Below, piece by piece: positions 12,583-20,895 of a stretch of DNA of 64,000 nt (position 1 is its first letter; every line of letters begins with the position of its first letter). Source of the stretch: Thermopolyspora sp040678635 (lineage in GTDB: Bacteria > Actinomycetota > Actinomycetes > Streptosporangiales > Streptosporangiaceae); the NCBI RefSeq assembly GCF_040678635.1, contig NZ_JBFATZ010000010.1:62001-126000 (forward strand). Direction: 5' to 3'. The translations under genes were made by a program, and so were the position numbers. Under the pieces are notes generated by a model, which saw only the letters and a list, made by a program, of their open reading frames with translations, was not told the origin of the DNA and searched no databases.

Positions 12583-13185
12583 GTGAAGTCGAATCGTGTG
12601 CGTGTCCTGCTGGCCGTGGCAGCCGCCGCCGTGGCGCTGACGGCCTGCTCACCCTCGCAGGTGGGCGCCGCCGCCGTCGTGGGCGGCGAGCGCATCTCCT
12701 CCGGCGAGCTGAACGGCCACGTCGAGGCCGTGCGGCGGGAGGCGAAGGCGGCCGGCATCGACCTGTCGCAGGCTCAGGCCCTCCCGGCGAAGCTCCCCCA
12801 GACGGTGCTGCACCACATGGTGTTCATCCTGCAGGCCGAGAAGGTCGCGGCCCGTGACGGGATCGCGGTGACCGACAGCGAGATCGACGCCCAGATCCGG
12901 CGGTACGAGGAGGCGTACAACACCACCTTCGACAAGCTCGCCGCCTCGGCCGCGATCCCGCAGGATCTGGCGCGTGACTGGGTGCGCGCCCGGGTGATCC
13001 AGACCAAGATCGCGCCGAGGCTGGGCATCACGGGCCAGACCAGCGACGAGGAGGCCCTCGCCAAGTTCGACAAGGAACTGTCGGCCGCCGCCCCGGTCAC
13101 CTGGAGCCCCCGCTACGGCGCCCGGGCCGGCCTGGACGGCACGTTCACCATGCCGGAACGCTTCGGCGCCGCCGACAAGGGCTGA
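12583..13185 (+). CDS. SurA N-terminal-like lipoprotein
   Basis: A 200-residue exported protein starting at GTG behind GGAAGG. Signal peptide with lipobox LTAC (Cys22), then ASxxVGAAAVVGGERISSGEL and an all-helical region (VLHHMVFILQAEKVAARDGIAVTDSEIDAQI) that resembles the SurA/PrsA amino-terminal chaperone domain. No parvulin peptidyl-prolyl isomerase domain follows: the protein ends soon after the helical part, as usual for the short actinobacterial homologues between mfd and mazG. Likely an extracytoplasmic chaperone-like protein anchored to the membrane. Confidence 0.8.
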   Translation: MKSNRVRVLLAVAAAAVALTACSPSQVGAAAVVGGERISSGELNGHVEAVRREAKAAGIDLSQAQALPAKLPQTVLHHMVFILQAEKVAARDGIAVTDSEIDAQIRRYEEAYNTTFDKLAASAAIPQDLARDWVRARVIQTKIAPRLGITGQTSDEEALAKFDKELSAAAPVTWSPRYGARAGLDGTFTMPERFGAADKG

Positions 13186-13277
13186 CCTGGGTCGGCCCCG
13201 CCGACCCCGATAGACCCCGGCGGATCCCGACTGATCCCGATTGAAGTGGACTGACCTGGACTGATGTGGGCTGACCT
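13186..13277. repeat. Degenerate short tandem repeats before mazG
   Basis: Between the lipoprotein and mazG the sequence is built from variations on GACTGATCC/GACTGACCTGG: GATCCCGACTGATCCCGATT then GGACTGACCTGGACTGATG and GGGCTGACCTGTGCTG. Units are about 9-10 bp. The run leads directly into the GTG of mazG with no clear Shine-Dalgarno. It may be replication slippage; no function is evident. Confidence 0.5.
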
Positions 13278-14237
13278 GTGCTGATCGTCGTCACGTCCTC
13301 GCCGCGGGTGGCGCCCGGCCTGCTCACGCACCGGGCGTGGGAGGCGCTGCGCTCGGGGCCGGTGCTCACCGGCTCCCCGGAGCACCCGCTGCTGCCGCCC
13401 CTCGCCGAGGCCGGGATCGCCGTCGAGACGGCGACGCCCGACCCGGGCGCGATCGCCCGGCGGGCGTGCGATCACACCGTGGTCTGGCTCGCGGCGCAGG
13501 ACGGCGACGAGGACTTCCTGCGCGCGGTCGGGCACGCGGCGATCGCGCTGGAGGACCCGCCCGTCATCGAGGTCGTGCCCGGCTCGTACGACCTGCCCGG
13601 CGCCCGGCTGCTCGATTTGGTGCGGGTGATGGACACACTGCGCGTCAACTGCCCGTGGGACCGCAAGCAGACCCACGAGTCGCTCGTGCCGTACCTGCTC
13701 GAGGAGGCCTACGAGGTCACCGAGACGATCGAGGAGGGCGACCACCCGGCGCTCCGCGAGGAGCTCGGCGACCTGCTGCTCCAGGTCGCCTTCCACGCCC
13801 GCGTCGCCCAGGAACGCGCCGCCGACGCGGGCGGCTTCGACATCGACGACGTCGCCGAGGCGATCGTGACCAAGCTGGTCCGCCGCCACCCGCACGTGTT
13901 CGGCTCGGTCGCCGTCTCCGGCGCCGACGAGGTGAGCGACAACTGGGACGCGATCAAGGCCGCCGAGCGGGCCGCGAAGGGCGGGGACGAGTCGGCCCTC
14001 GCGGGCGTGCCGATGGGCCAGCCGGCGCTGTCGCTCGCGGCACAGCTGCTGGGCCGCGCCGCCCGCGCGGGGGCCCCGCCGGAGCTCGCCGAGGACGTCG
14101 GCTCGGGGCTCGGCGCCCGGCTCTTCGAGCTGGTACGGCAGGCCCACGCCGAGGGCGCCGACCCGGAGGCCGAGCTGCGCGCCGCCGCCCGCGCGTACCG
14201 TGATCGAGTGCGAGATTGGGAATCCCCTCCCGCGTGA
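13278..14237 (+). CDS. mazG: Nucleoside triphosphate pyrophosphohydrolase MazG
   Basis: A 319-residue protein in the long actinobacterial form. An amino-terminal ~110-residue variable region precedes the MazG all-alpha NTP-PPase core: LRVNCPWDRKQTHESLVPYLLEEAYE followed by EELGDLLLQVAFHA, carrying the EExxE...ExxD metal-binding residues, and RRHPHVFG with the second-motif features. It hydrolyses (d)NTPs to NMP and pyrophosphate, a house-cleaning and stress role. Start GTG 13278; mazG lies just downstream of mfd and the SurA-like lipoprotein, a conserved actinobacterial order. Confidence 0.93.
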   Translation: MLIVVTSSPRVAPGLLTHRAWEALRSGPVLTGSPEHPLLPPLAEAGIAVETATPDPGAIARRACDHTVVWLAAQDGDEDFLRAVGHAAIALEDPPVIEVVPGSYDLPGARLLDLVRVMDTLRVNCPWDRKQTHESLVPYLLEEAYEVTETIEEGDHPALREELGDLLLQVAFHARVAQERAADAGGFDIDDVAEAIVTKLVRRHPHVFGSVAVSGADEVSDNWDAIKAAERAAKGGDESALAGVPMGQPALSLAAQLLGRAARAGAPPELAEDVGSGLGARLFELVRQAHAEGADPEAELRAAARAYRDRVRDWESPPA

Positions 14238-14304
14238 CGGACCCTGCACCTATCGTCATATTCGCCGGGACGGGCCGAAGCGCGATACGGGGAGGAGGGA
14301 GGCG

Positions 14305-16467
14305 ATGCCGGGTCCTCGCCCACTGCGTCCGGGGGAGCCGAAGCGGTTGGGCGGCTACCGGTTGCTGGCGAGGGTCGGCGAGGGCGGGCAGGGCATCGTC
14401 TACCTCGCCGAGGACGTCGAGGGCACCCGTGTAGCGATCAAGGTGCTGCACGCCCATTTCTCCGGCGACACGCAGGCCCGCGAGCGATTTCTGCGAGAGG
14501 CGGACGCCGCCACCAGGGTCGCCCCGTTCTGCACCGCCCGCGTGCTCGACGTGGCGGTGGACGAGCACGGCCGGCCGTACGTGGTCAGCGAGTACGTCGA
14601 GGGCGTGTCGCTTGAGGAACTGGTGCGTTCCCAGGGGCCGCGCATGCACGGCACCCTCGACCGCGTGGCGGTCGGCACGGCCACCGCCCTCACCGCCATC
14701 CACAAGGCGGGCATCGCCCACCGCGACTTCAAGCCCAGCAACGTCCTGATCGGCCCCGACGGCCCCCGCGTGATCGACTTCGGCATCGCGCGGGCGCTCG
14801 TTGACCCCACGACCACCCAGGGCGAGCTGATCGGCACTCCGGCGTACATGTCGCCCGAGCAGATCAGCGGGCGGCCGGTCGGCACCGCCTCGGACATCTT
14901 CAGCTGGGCCCTGACGATGGCGTTCGCGGCCACCGGCAAGGCGCCGTTCGGGGAGGACACCTTCCCCGCGGTGATGTACCGCATCGTCAACGCGGAGCCG
15001 TGCCTGGACGGGGTCCCCGAGCCGCTGCGGTCGCTGCTTGAGCGGTGCCTGGACAAGTCGCCCGAGCGCCGGCCCACCTCGGCCGAGGTCCTCGACATGC
15101 TTCTCGGGCACGGCGAGTCCCGGGACGGCGCGTCACCCCCGGAGCCCCCGGATCCTCCGGATCCGCCGACGCCGCCGGAGGCGTCGGTGGCCTTCCCGGG
15201 CGCGGACCTGCCGGGCGGCTCGGCGAGCCAGATCGCCTACTGGCCGAAGTCGCCGACCGCGCCGCAGTCGTCCGCGTCCGCGCGGCGCAGCCTGTGGCGC
15301 TCCAGGCTCGGCCTGACCGGCATGTCGATCGTGCTCGTCGCCGCGCTCGGGACCGCCGTCTGGCTGGTCCGCAGCGACGGCCGGACCACCGTGGAGGCGG
15401 CGCCACCCGCGCCCACCCCGTCGGCGACGGCGCGCATCCTGGCGACAACTGATCCCGAGACCGCTATCGGGGCCACCCCCGCGTCCCCGCCCGTCGCCAC
15501 GCTCCGCTCGGCGCCGTTCGGCACCCCGGTCGGCCCCGCGCGCACCGGCATCGGGGCCGAGGTCAACACGGTGGCGGTGAGCGAGCTGGGCGGCCGCGCG
15601 GTCGTGCTCGGCGGCAGCACCGGCGGCCGTGCCCGCATGTGGGACCTGCTCACCGGCCGCCCGGCGGGGACCCCGCTCACCGACGCCGCCGCCGACATCG
15701 ACGTCACCGAGGTGGACGGCGCCCCCGCGGCGTTCCTGCGCTACCCGGGCGGCCGGATCCGGCCCTGGAACCTGGCGACGGGCAAGGCCCTCGGGCCGGA
15801 CTACACCGGCCACGCCGCCGACGTGTACGCGCTCGCCGTGATCGAGCTGAACGGCCGCCCGGCCGTGGTCTCCGGCGACGTGCGCGGCCAGCTGCGCTTC
15901 TGGGACCCGCGCACCGGCAAGGACGTCGGCAAACGCCCGGAGAACGCGCACTCCGCCGCCGTCTTCGGCCTGGCGGCGGGCACGGTGGACGGCAAACCGG
16001 TCGCCCTCTCGGCCGCCGCCGACGACGTCGTACGCGTCTGGGACCCGGCCACCGGACGCTCCCTCAGCGAGTTCCGCGGCCACACCGGCGACGTGTTCGC
16101 CGTGGCCGCCACCGAATCCCAGGGCACCCCCATCGGCGTGTCGGGCGGCGCGGACGACCTGGTCCGCCGCTGGGACCTGCGCAACGGCGAGCAGATCGGC
16201 GAGCCGCTGCGCGGCCACACCGCCGACGTCGGCGCGATCGCCGTCGGCCGCCTGCGCGGCCAGGCCATCGTCGCCTCCGGCGGCTTCGACGGCACGATCC
16301 GCGTGTGGAACCTCGACACCGGCGAGCCGATCGGCTCCCCTTTGCGGGGCCACGGCGACCGCGTCTACTCCCTGGCGATCACCGAGATCGACGGCCGGAC
16401 CCTGCTGGTGAGCGGCGGACGCGACCGCACCGTCCGGGTCTGGAGCCTCGGCCCGGCCTCCTCTTGA
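14305..16467 (+). CDS. Membrane Ser/Thr protein kinase with extracellular WD40 propeller
   Basis: A 720-residue Hanks-type kinase. Gly loop VGEGGQGIVYLAED, catalytic Lys46, HRDFKPSN with Asp141, VIDFGIAR, GTPAYMSPEQ and SDIFSWA all intact. A Pro-rich linker (~275-320) and one transmembrane helix (~335-356) lead to an extracytoplasmic domain (415-720) of about six to seven WD40 blades with recurring VVSGGxDDxVRxWD patterns. It probably reads an external cue through the propeller. Start at ATG 14305 behind GGAGGAGGG; an in-frame start at 14200 lies inside mazG and is rejected. Sits between mazG and eno. Confidence 0.92.
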   Translation: MPGPRPLRPGEPKRLGGYRLLARVGEGGQGIVYLAEDVEGTRVAIKVLHAHFSGDTQARERFLREADAATRVAPFCTARVLDVAVDEHGRPYVVSEYVEGVSLEELVRSQGPRMHGTLDRVAVGTATALTAIHKAGIAHRDFKPSNVLIGPDGPRVIDFGIARALVDPTTTQGELIGTPAYMSPEQISGRPVGTASDIFSWALTMAFAATGKAPFGEDTFPAVMYRIVNAEPCLDGVPEPLRSLLERCLDKSPERRPTSAEVLDMLLGHGESRDGASPPEPPDPPDPPTPPEASVAFPGADLPGGSASQIAYWPKSPTAPQSSASARRSLWRSRLGLTGMSIVLVAALGTAVWLVRSDGRTTVEAAPPAPTPSATARILATTDPETAIGATPASPPVATLRSAPFGTPVGPARTGIGAEVNTVAVSELGGRAVVLGGSTGGRARMWDLLTGRPAGTPLTDAAADIDVTEVDGAPAAFLRYPGGRIRPWNLATGKALGPDYTGHAADVYALAVIELNGRPAVVSGDVRGQLRFWDPRTGKDVGKRPENAHSAAVFGLAAGTVDGKPVALSAAADDVVRVWDPATGRSLSEFRGHTGDVFAVAATESQGTPIGVSGGADDLVRRWDLRNGEQIGEPLRGHTADVGAIAVGRLRGQAIVASGGFDGTIRVWNLDTGEPIGSPLRGHGDRVYSLAITEIDGRTLLVSGGRDRTVRVWSLGPASS

Positions 16468-16534
16468 CCCCCGGCGGGACCCCCGGCGGATAGGCTCTGG
16501 ACGATAACTGAGGAACCGACTCTAGGAGTGCTTC

Positions 16535-17812
16535 GTGGCTTCCATCGAGGCCGTCAACGCGCGTCAGATCCTCGACTCCCGGGGCAACCCGACCGTGGAG
16601 GTCGAGATCGTTCTCGACGATTACAGCACCGGCCGTGCCGCGGTTCCGAGCGGCGCCTCCACCGGCCGATTCGAGGCCGTCGAGCTGCGTGACGGGGAGT
16701 CCGAATACGGCGGCAAGAGCGTGGAGAAGGCCGTGCTCGGCGTCACCGACGAGATCGCCGAGGAGATCCACGGTATTGAGGCCGAGGAGCAGCGGCTGAT
16801 CGACCAGGTCATGATCGACCTGGACGGCACGCCGAACAAGTCCCGCCTGGGCGCGAACGCCATCCTCGGCGTGTCGCTCGCCGTCGCGAAGGCCGCCGCC
16901 GAGAGCGCCGAGCTGCCGCTGTTCCGCTACGTGGGCGGCCCGAATGCGCACGTGCTGCCGGTGCCGATGATGAACATCCTCAACGGCGGCGCGCACGCCG
17001 ACACCAACGTGGACATCCAGGAGTTCATGATCGCGCCGATCGGGGCGGAGACGTTCTCCGAGGCGCTGCGCATGGGCGCCGAGACCTACCACGCGCTCAA
17101 GTCCGTGCTCAAGGAGAAGGGGTACGCCACCGGCCTCGGCGACGAGGGCGGCTTCGCCCCGAACCTGCCGTCCAACCGCGACGCGCTCGACCTGATCCTC
17201 GTCGCCATCGAGAAGGCCGGGTACGCCCCCGGGACCGACATCGCCCTCGCGCTCGACGTGGCCGCCTCGGAGTTCCACGACAAGGGCGTGTACACCATCG
17301 ACGGCAAGGGCAAGAGCTCCGAGGAGCTGATCGCCTTCTACGAGGAGCTCGTCGGCGCGTACCCGCTGGTCTCCATCGAGGACCCGCTGGACGAGGAGGA
17401 CTGGGACGGCTGGAAGGCGATGACCGCCGCGCTCGGCGGCCGGGTCCAGCTCGTCGGCGACGACCTGTTCGTCACCAACCCCGAGCGGCTCGCCCGCGGC
17501 ATCGCCGAGGGCGCGGCCAACGCGCTGCTGGTCAAGGTCAACCAGATCGGCACGCTGTCGGAGACCCTCGACGCGGTCGAGCTCGCCCACCGCTCCGGCT
17601 ACCGGTGCATGATGAGCCACCGCTCGGGCGAGACCGAGGACACCACGATCGCCGACCTGGCCGTCGCCACCAACTGCGGCCAGATCAAGACCGGCGCCCC
17701 GGCCCGCTCCGACCGGGTGGCCAAGTACAACCAGTTGCTGCGCATCGAGGAGCTGCTGGACGACGCGGCCCGCTACGCCGGACGCGGGGCCTTCCCGCGG
17801 TTCAGCGCCTGA
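16535..17812 (+). CDS. eno: Enolase
   Basis: A 425-residue glycolytic enolase converting 2-phosphoglycerate to phosphoenolpyruvate. All signatures are visible: ARQILDSRGNPTVEVE, the catalytic loop PSGASTG, LPVPMMNILNGGAHADN-type segment (here GGAHADTNVD), KGYATGLGDEGGFAPNL, metal ligands in ALDVAASEF, SIEDPLDEEDW and DDLFVTN, and the catalytic Lys region LLVKVNQIGTL followed by MMSHRSGETEDT. Starts at GTG 16535 behind AGGAGTG. Followed 4 nt later by the FtsB/DivIC-type gene, the standard actinobacterial order. Confidence 0.98.
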   Translation: MASIEAVNARQILDSRGNPTVEVEIVLDDYSTGRAAVPSGASTGRFEAVELRDGESEYGGKSVEKAVLGVTDEIAEEIHGIEAEEQRLIDQVMIDLDGTPNKSRLGANAILGVSLAVAKAAAESAELPLFRYVGGPNAHVLPVPMMNILNGGAHADTNVDIQEFMIAPIGAETFSEALRMGAETYHALKSVLKEKGYATGLGDEGGFAPNLPSNRDALDLILVAIEKAGYAPGTDIALALDVAASEFHDKGVYTIDGKGKSSEELIAFYEELVGAYPLVSIEDPLDEEDWDGWKAMTAALGGRVQLVGDDLFVTNPERLARGIAEGAANALLVKVNQIGTLSETLDAVELAHRSGYRCMMSHRSGETEDTTIADLAVATNCGQIKTGAPARSDRVAKYNQLLRIEELLDDAARYAGRGAFPRFSA

Positions 17813-17816
17813 CGCC

Positions 17817-18230
17817 ATGCGGCGTCCGCAGTTGACGGGGCGGGCGGCGATCCTCGCGGTCGTCGTCTGCGCCATCGTCATGAGCCTGGCCTATCCGGTG
17901 CGCGAGTACATCGCCCAGCGCCGGCAGATCGCCGAGCTCGAGGAGCAGCAGGCCAAGGCGCTGGAGGACCTGCGGAGGCTGGAGGAGCGCAACCGCATGC
18001 TCACCGATCCCGCCTACGTCCGGCGGCAGGCCCGCGCCCGGCTGCACTACTGCGGCGTCGGCGAGAAGTGCTACGTCGTCCGCGACACCACCCGCGACGC
18101 CGACCGGCCCGCCGCCGCGGCCGCCACGCCCGCGGCCAAGGATCCCTGGTACCAGGCCCTGTGGGAGTCCGTCGAGGCGGCGGACAAGGGCACCGGCAGG
18201 CGCGCCGACCAGAGCGGCCGGTCGGAGTGA
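17817..18230 (+). CDS. Septum formation initiator (FtsB/DivIC family)
   Basis: A 137-residue bitopic protein: short basic start, a transmembrane helix at ~10-28 (AAILAVVVCAIVMSLAYPV), then an acidic coiled coil (~30-62, EYIAQRRQIAELEEQQ...) and the conserved segment LTDPAYVRRQARARLHYCGVGEKCYVV. This is the DivIC/FtsB architecture that bridges FtsL and FtsQ in the divisome. Eno-FtsB-DUF501-Ppx is a common actinobacterial operon; the gene begins 4 nt after eno. The Ala-rich tail is not conserved. Confidence 0.9.
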   Translation: MRRPQLTGRAAILAVVVCAIVMSLAYPVREYIAQRRQIAELEEQQAKALEDLRRLEERNRMLTDPAYVRRQARARLHYCGVGEKCYVVRDTTRDADRPAAAAATPAAKDPWYQALWESVEAADKGTGRRADQSGRSE

Positions 18231-18275
18231 GGGCGATGAGCGCGGGCCGCGGGCGACGCGGGGAACAGGGGCACG

Positions 18276-18794
18276 ATGATCGATCCGGATGACGTCACGG
18301 CGGTCGAGCGGCAGCTCGGACGGAAGCCGCGGGGGCTGCGCTCGGTGGCCCACCGGTGCCCCTGCGGGCTGCCGGACGTGGTGGAGACCGCGCCGCGGCT
18401 GCCCGACGGCACGCCGTTCCCGACGCTGTTCTATCTGACCTGTCCGAAGGCGGCCTCGGCGATCGGCACGCTGGAGAGCTCCGGGCTCATGAAGGACATG
18501 CGGGAACGGCTCGCCGCCGATCCGGAGCTGGCCGCCGCCTACCGGGCCGCGCACGAGGACTACATCGCCCGGCGCGACAAGGCGGGCTCGCAGGAGGGTC
18601 TTGAGCCGCTGCCCCGGGGCATGCAGAGCGCCGGGGGCATGCCGGACCGGGTCAAGTGCCTGCACGCCCTCGTCGCGCACGAGCTGGCCGTGCCGGGGGT
18701 CAATCCGCTCGGCAGGCAGGCGCTCGACCGGCTGCCCGAGTGGTGGGCCGACGGGCCCTGCGTCGAACCGTCCTGCGGAAAGGAACCTCAATGA
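18276..18794 (+). CDS. DUF501 family protein
   Basis: A 172-residue cytoplasmic protein containing the DUF501 core: CPCGLPDVVET...DGTPFPTLFYLTCP, MKDMRERLAADPELAAAYRAAHEDYIARRD, and DRVKCLHALVAHELAVPGVNPLG. Conserved Cys pairs (CPCG; VKCLHALVAH; CVEPSCG at the end) suggest metal binding, though this is inferred. The biochemical function is unknown. It lies between the divisome gene and the Ppx/GppA gene, overlapping the latter by ATGA. Confidence 0.9.
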   Translation: MIDPDDVTAVERQLGRKPRGLRSVAHRCPCGLPDVVETAPRLPDGTPFPTLFYLTCPKAASAIGTLESSGLMKDMRERLAADPELAAAYRAAHEDYIARRDKAGSQEGLEPLPRGMQSAGGMPDRVKCLHALVAHELAVPGVNPLGRQALDRLPEWWADGPCVEPSCGKEPQ

Positions 18795-19732
18795 AGCGGG
18801 TCGCGGCCGTCGACTGCGGCACCAACTCGGTGCGGCTGCTCATCGCCGACGTCTCCGGCGACGGGCTCGTGGACATCGAGCGGCGCATGGAGATCGTACG
18901 GCTCGGCGAGGGCGTCGACCGCACCGGACGCCTCGCCCCGCAGGCGCTGGCGCGGACCTTCGCCGCGATGCGCGGCTACGCCAAGCTCATCGAGGACCAC
19001 GCGGCAGGGGAACGCGTCCCGGTGCGCGTCGTGGCGACCAGCGCCACCCGCGACGCGGCCAACCGGGACGAGTTCACGGCCGGGGTCCGGGACGTGTTCG
19101 GCGTCGATCCCGAGGTGGTGACCGGCGAGGAGGAGGCCCGGCTGTCCTTCGCCGGGGCGACCGCGGACCTGCCGGCCGGGACGGCGGCGCCGTACCTGGT
19201 GGTGGACATCGGGGGCGGCTCGACCGAGTTCATCGTCGGCTCCGGCGCGGGCGTCGAGGGCGCGCTGTCGGTGGACATCGGCTGCGTGCGGCTGACCGAG
19301 CGGCACCTCAAGGACGCCGGGGATCCTCCGTCGGCCGAGGCCGTGGACGCGGTCGCGGCCGACATCGAGGCGGCGCTGGACCGGGTGGAGCGGGCGGTGC
19401 CGGTGCGCGGCGCGCGGACGCTGATCGGCCTTGCCGGGTCGGTGACCACGGTCGCCGGGATCTCGCTCGGCCTGCCCGCGTACGACGCCTCGCGCATCCA
19501 CCACGCCCGGGTCCCCGCCGAGCGCGTCCACGAGATCTCGGCGCGGCTGCTCGCCATGACCCACGACGAGCGCGCCGCGATCCCCGTCATGCATCCGGGC
19601 CGGGTGGACGTCATCGGCGCCGGCGCGCTCATCCTCGATCGGATCGTGCGCAGGTACGGCTTCGCCGAGGTCGTCACGAGCGAACACGACATCCTCGACG
19701 GCATCGCCTACAGCGTCGCCGGGCCGGCCTAG
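18791..19732 (+). CDS. Ppx/GppA exopolyphosphatase family protein
   Basis: A 313-residue actin-fold phosphatase: VAAVDCGTNSVRLLIADV (phosphate loop 1), VRVVATSATRDAANRDEF, EEEARLSFAGA, and VVDIGGGSTEFIVG (second ATP/phosphate loop). It hydrolyses polyphosphate and/or pppGpp; actinobacterial short forms of this length act mainly as exopolyphosphatases on short chains. The start at ATG 18791 is fixed by overlap with the DUF501 stop. A longer frame from 18656 is inside DUF501 and rejected. Confidence 0.93.
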   Translation: MKRVAAVDCGTNSVRLLIADVSGDGLVDIERRMEIVRLGEGVDRTGRLAPQALARTFAAMRGYAKLIEDHAAGERVPVRVVATSATRDAANRDEFTAGVRDVFGVDPEVVTGEEEARLSFAGATADLPAGTAAPYLVVDIGGGSTEFIVGSGAGVEGALSVDIGCVRLTERHLKDAGDPPSAEAVDAVAADIEAALDRVERAVPVRGARTLIGLAGSVTTVAGISLGLPAYDASRIHHARVPAERVHEISARLLAMTHDERAAIPVMHPGRVDVIGAGALILDRIVRRYGFAEVVTSEHDILDGIAYSVAGPA

Positions 19733-19774
19733 GCCCAATCTAGGCCCGGTGCAAGGGTCCCGCCGCCGCCCGGT

Positions 19775-19803
19775 TTGGGGATGCCTCCGGCGGCTGGCAC
19801 GAT
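19775..19803 (+). promoter_or_regulatory. Promoter of the uracil-DNA glycosylase gene
   Basis: TTGGGG at 19775-19780 and CACGAT at 19798-19803 are separated by exactly 17 bp, and the -10 box ends 7 nt before GTG 19811. This gives a leaderless transcript beginning at or next to the start codon, common in actinomycetes. The boxes are only moderate matches to consensus. Confidence 0.4.
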
Positions 19804-19810
19804 CGGGGTT

Positions 19811-20620
19811 GTGAGTCATGTAGCCCCGGGGAGCGGGTGGCCCGGCGATCCCGCGACGGCGCGGACGCCCGTCGCGTGCGACGCGGACGAGGTGCGCAAG
19901 CTGGCCGAGACCAGCGACGATCTGGGCGAGCTCGTGGCGCGGCAGTCGGTGTGCCGGGCCTGCCCCCGGCTGGTGGAGTGGCGGGAACAGGTCGCCGACG
20001 TGAAGCGGCGGTCGTTCGCGGGGGAGACCTACTGGGGGCGGCCGGTTCCCGGCTGGGGGGACGACAGGCCGCGCATCCTCGTGGTGGGGCTCGCCCCGGC
20101 CGCGCACGGAGGCAACCGTACCGGACGGATCTTCACGGGGGACCGCAGCGGGGACTGGCTGTTCGCCTCGCTGTACCGCACGGGTCTCGCGGCCGAGGAG
20201 ACCAGCGTGCACGCCGGGGACGGGCAGCGGCTGCTCGGGGCGCGCGTGGCGGCGGCGGTGCGCTGCGCGCCGCCCGGGAACAAGCCGACGCCGCGGGAGC
20301 GGGACGCCTGCCTGCCGTGGCTGGCGCGCGAGGTGCGGCTGGTCGCGGAGTCGCTGCGGGTCGTGGTGGCCCTCGGCGGCTTCGCCTGGCAGGCGGTGTG
20401 GCCGGCGTTGCGGCAGGCGGGGTACGCGTTGCCGCGCACGAGGCCGCGGTTCGGGCACGGGGCCGAGGCGGCGCTGGGGCGCGCCGCGGACGCGGGGGCC
20501 GGGCACGGGATCACGCTGCTCGGGTGTTATCACCCGAGCCAGCAGAACACGTTCACCGGACGGGTCACCGCGGAGATGCTCGACACGATTTTCCGGCGGG
20601 CCGTCGAACTGGCGGAATAA
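19811..20620 (+). CDS. Uracil-DNA glycosylase, family 5-like (UdgB type)
   Basis: A 269-residue protein. The signature GLAPAAHGGNRTGRIFTGD matches motif A of family 5 glycosylases (GxAPAAHGxNRTGR), and GCYHPSQQNTFTGR is the second motif. The CRACPRL sequence near residue 55 and further cysteines (CAPPGNK; ACLPWL) fit the Fe-S cluster of families 4/5. It removes uracil and other deaminated bases from DNA, useful in a high-GC genome. Start at GTG 19811 is preferred because of the leaderless promoter; ATG 19781 is an alternative. Monocistronic after Ppx/GppA. Confidence 0.88.
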   Translation: MSHVAPGSGWPGDPATARTPVACDADEVRKLAETSDDLGELVARQSVCRACPRLVEWREQVADVKRRSFAGETYWGRPVPGWGDDRPRILVVGLAPAAHGGNRTGRIFTGDRSGDWLFASLYRTGLAAEETSVHAGDGQRLLGARVAAAVRCAPPGNKPTPRERDACLPWLAREVRLVAESLRVVVALGGFAWQAVWPALRQAGYALPRTRPRFGHGAEAALGRAADAGAGHGITLLGCYHPSQQNTFTGRVTAEMLDTIFRRAVELAE

Positions 20621-20854
20621 TCTTTCCCTCGGCGTGGTTGACGCTGTCGCGGCGGAGTCCGAGATGATTGCGGTGAACGGGTTTCCGCAGTTCAGAATGG
20701 CTCGGAAAGACGCTTTTCCGGGGCGTCGGCGATGCGTGACGGGCGCGCACACGTATTCCCGAACGGCTCACAGAGCGACTTTCGATCGGTGATGTGAGAC
20801 GCACGCCACACCCGAGTTTATCGATTGGTGATCTTTGGGGTCGATGACCTATCC

Positions 20855-20880
20855 TTGCTTGTGAATGCTTTCACAAGCAA
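20855..20880. promoter_or_regulatory. Rex operator overlapping the ndh promoter
   Basis: A perfect inverted repeat with 11-bp arms (TTGCTTGTGAA and TTCACAAGCAA) around TGCT. Its core, TTGTGAATGCTTTCACAA, matches the Rex consensus TTGTGAA-N4-TTCACAA. Rex is the NADH/NAD+-sensing repressor of respiratory genes in Gram-positives. A candidate -10 (TATCCT at 20850-20855) abuts the site, so bound Rex would cover the transcription start. The ndh start codon is 16 nt downstream. Confidence 0.85.
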
Positions 20881-20895
20881 TCCGAGGGGCGCACA

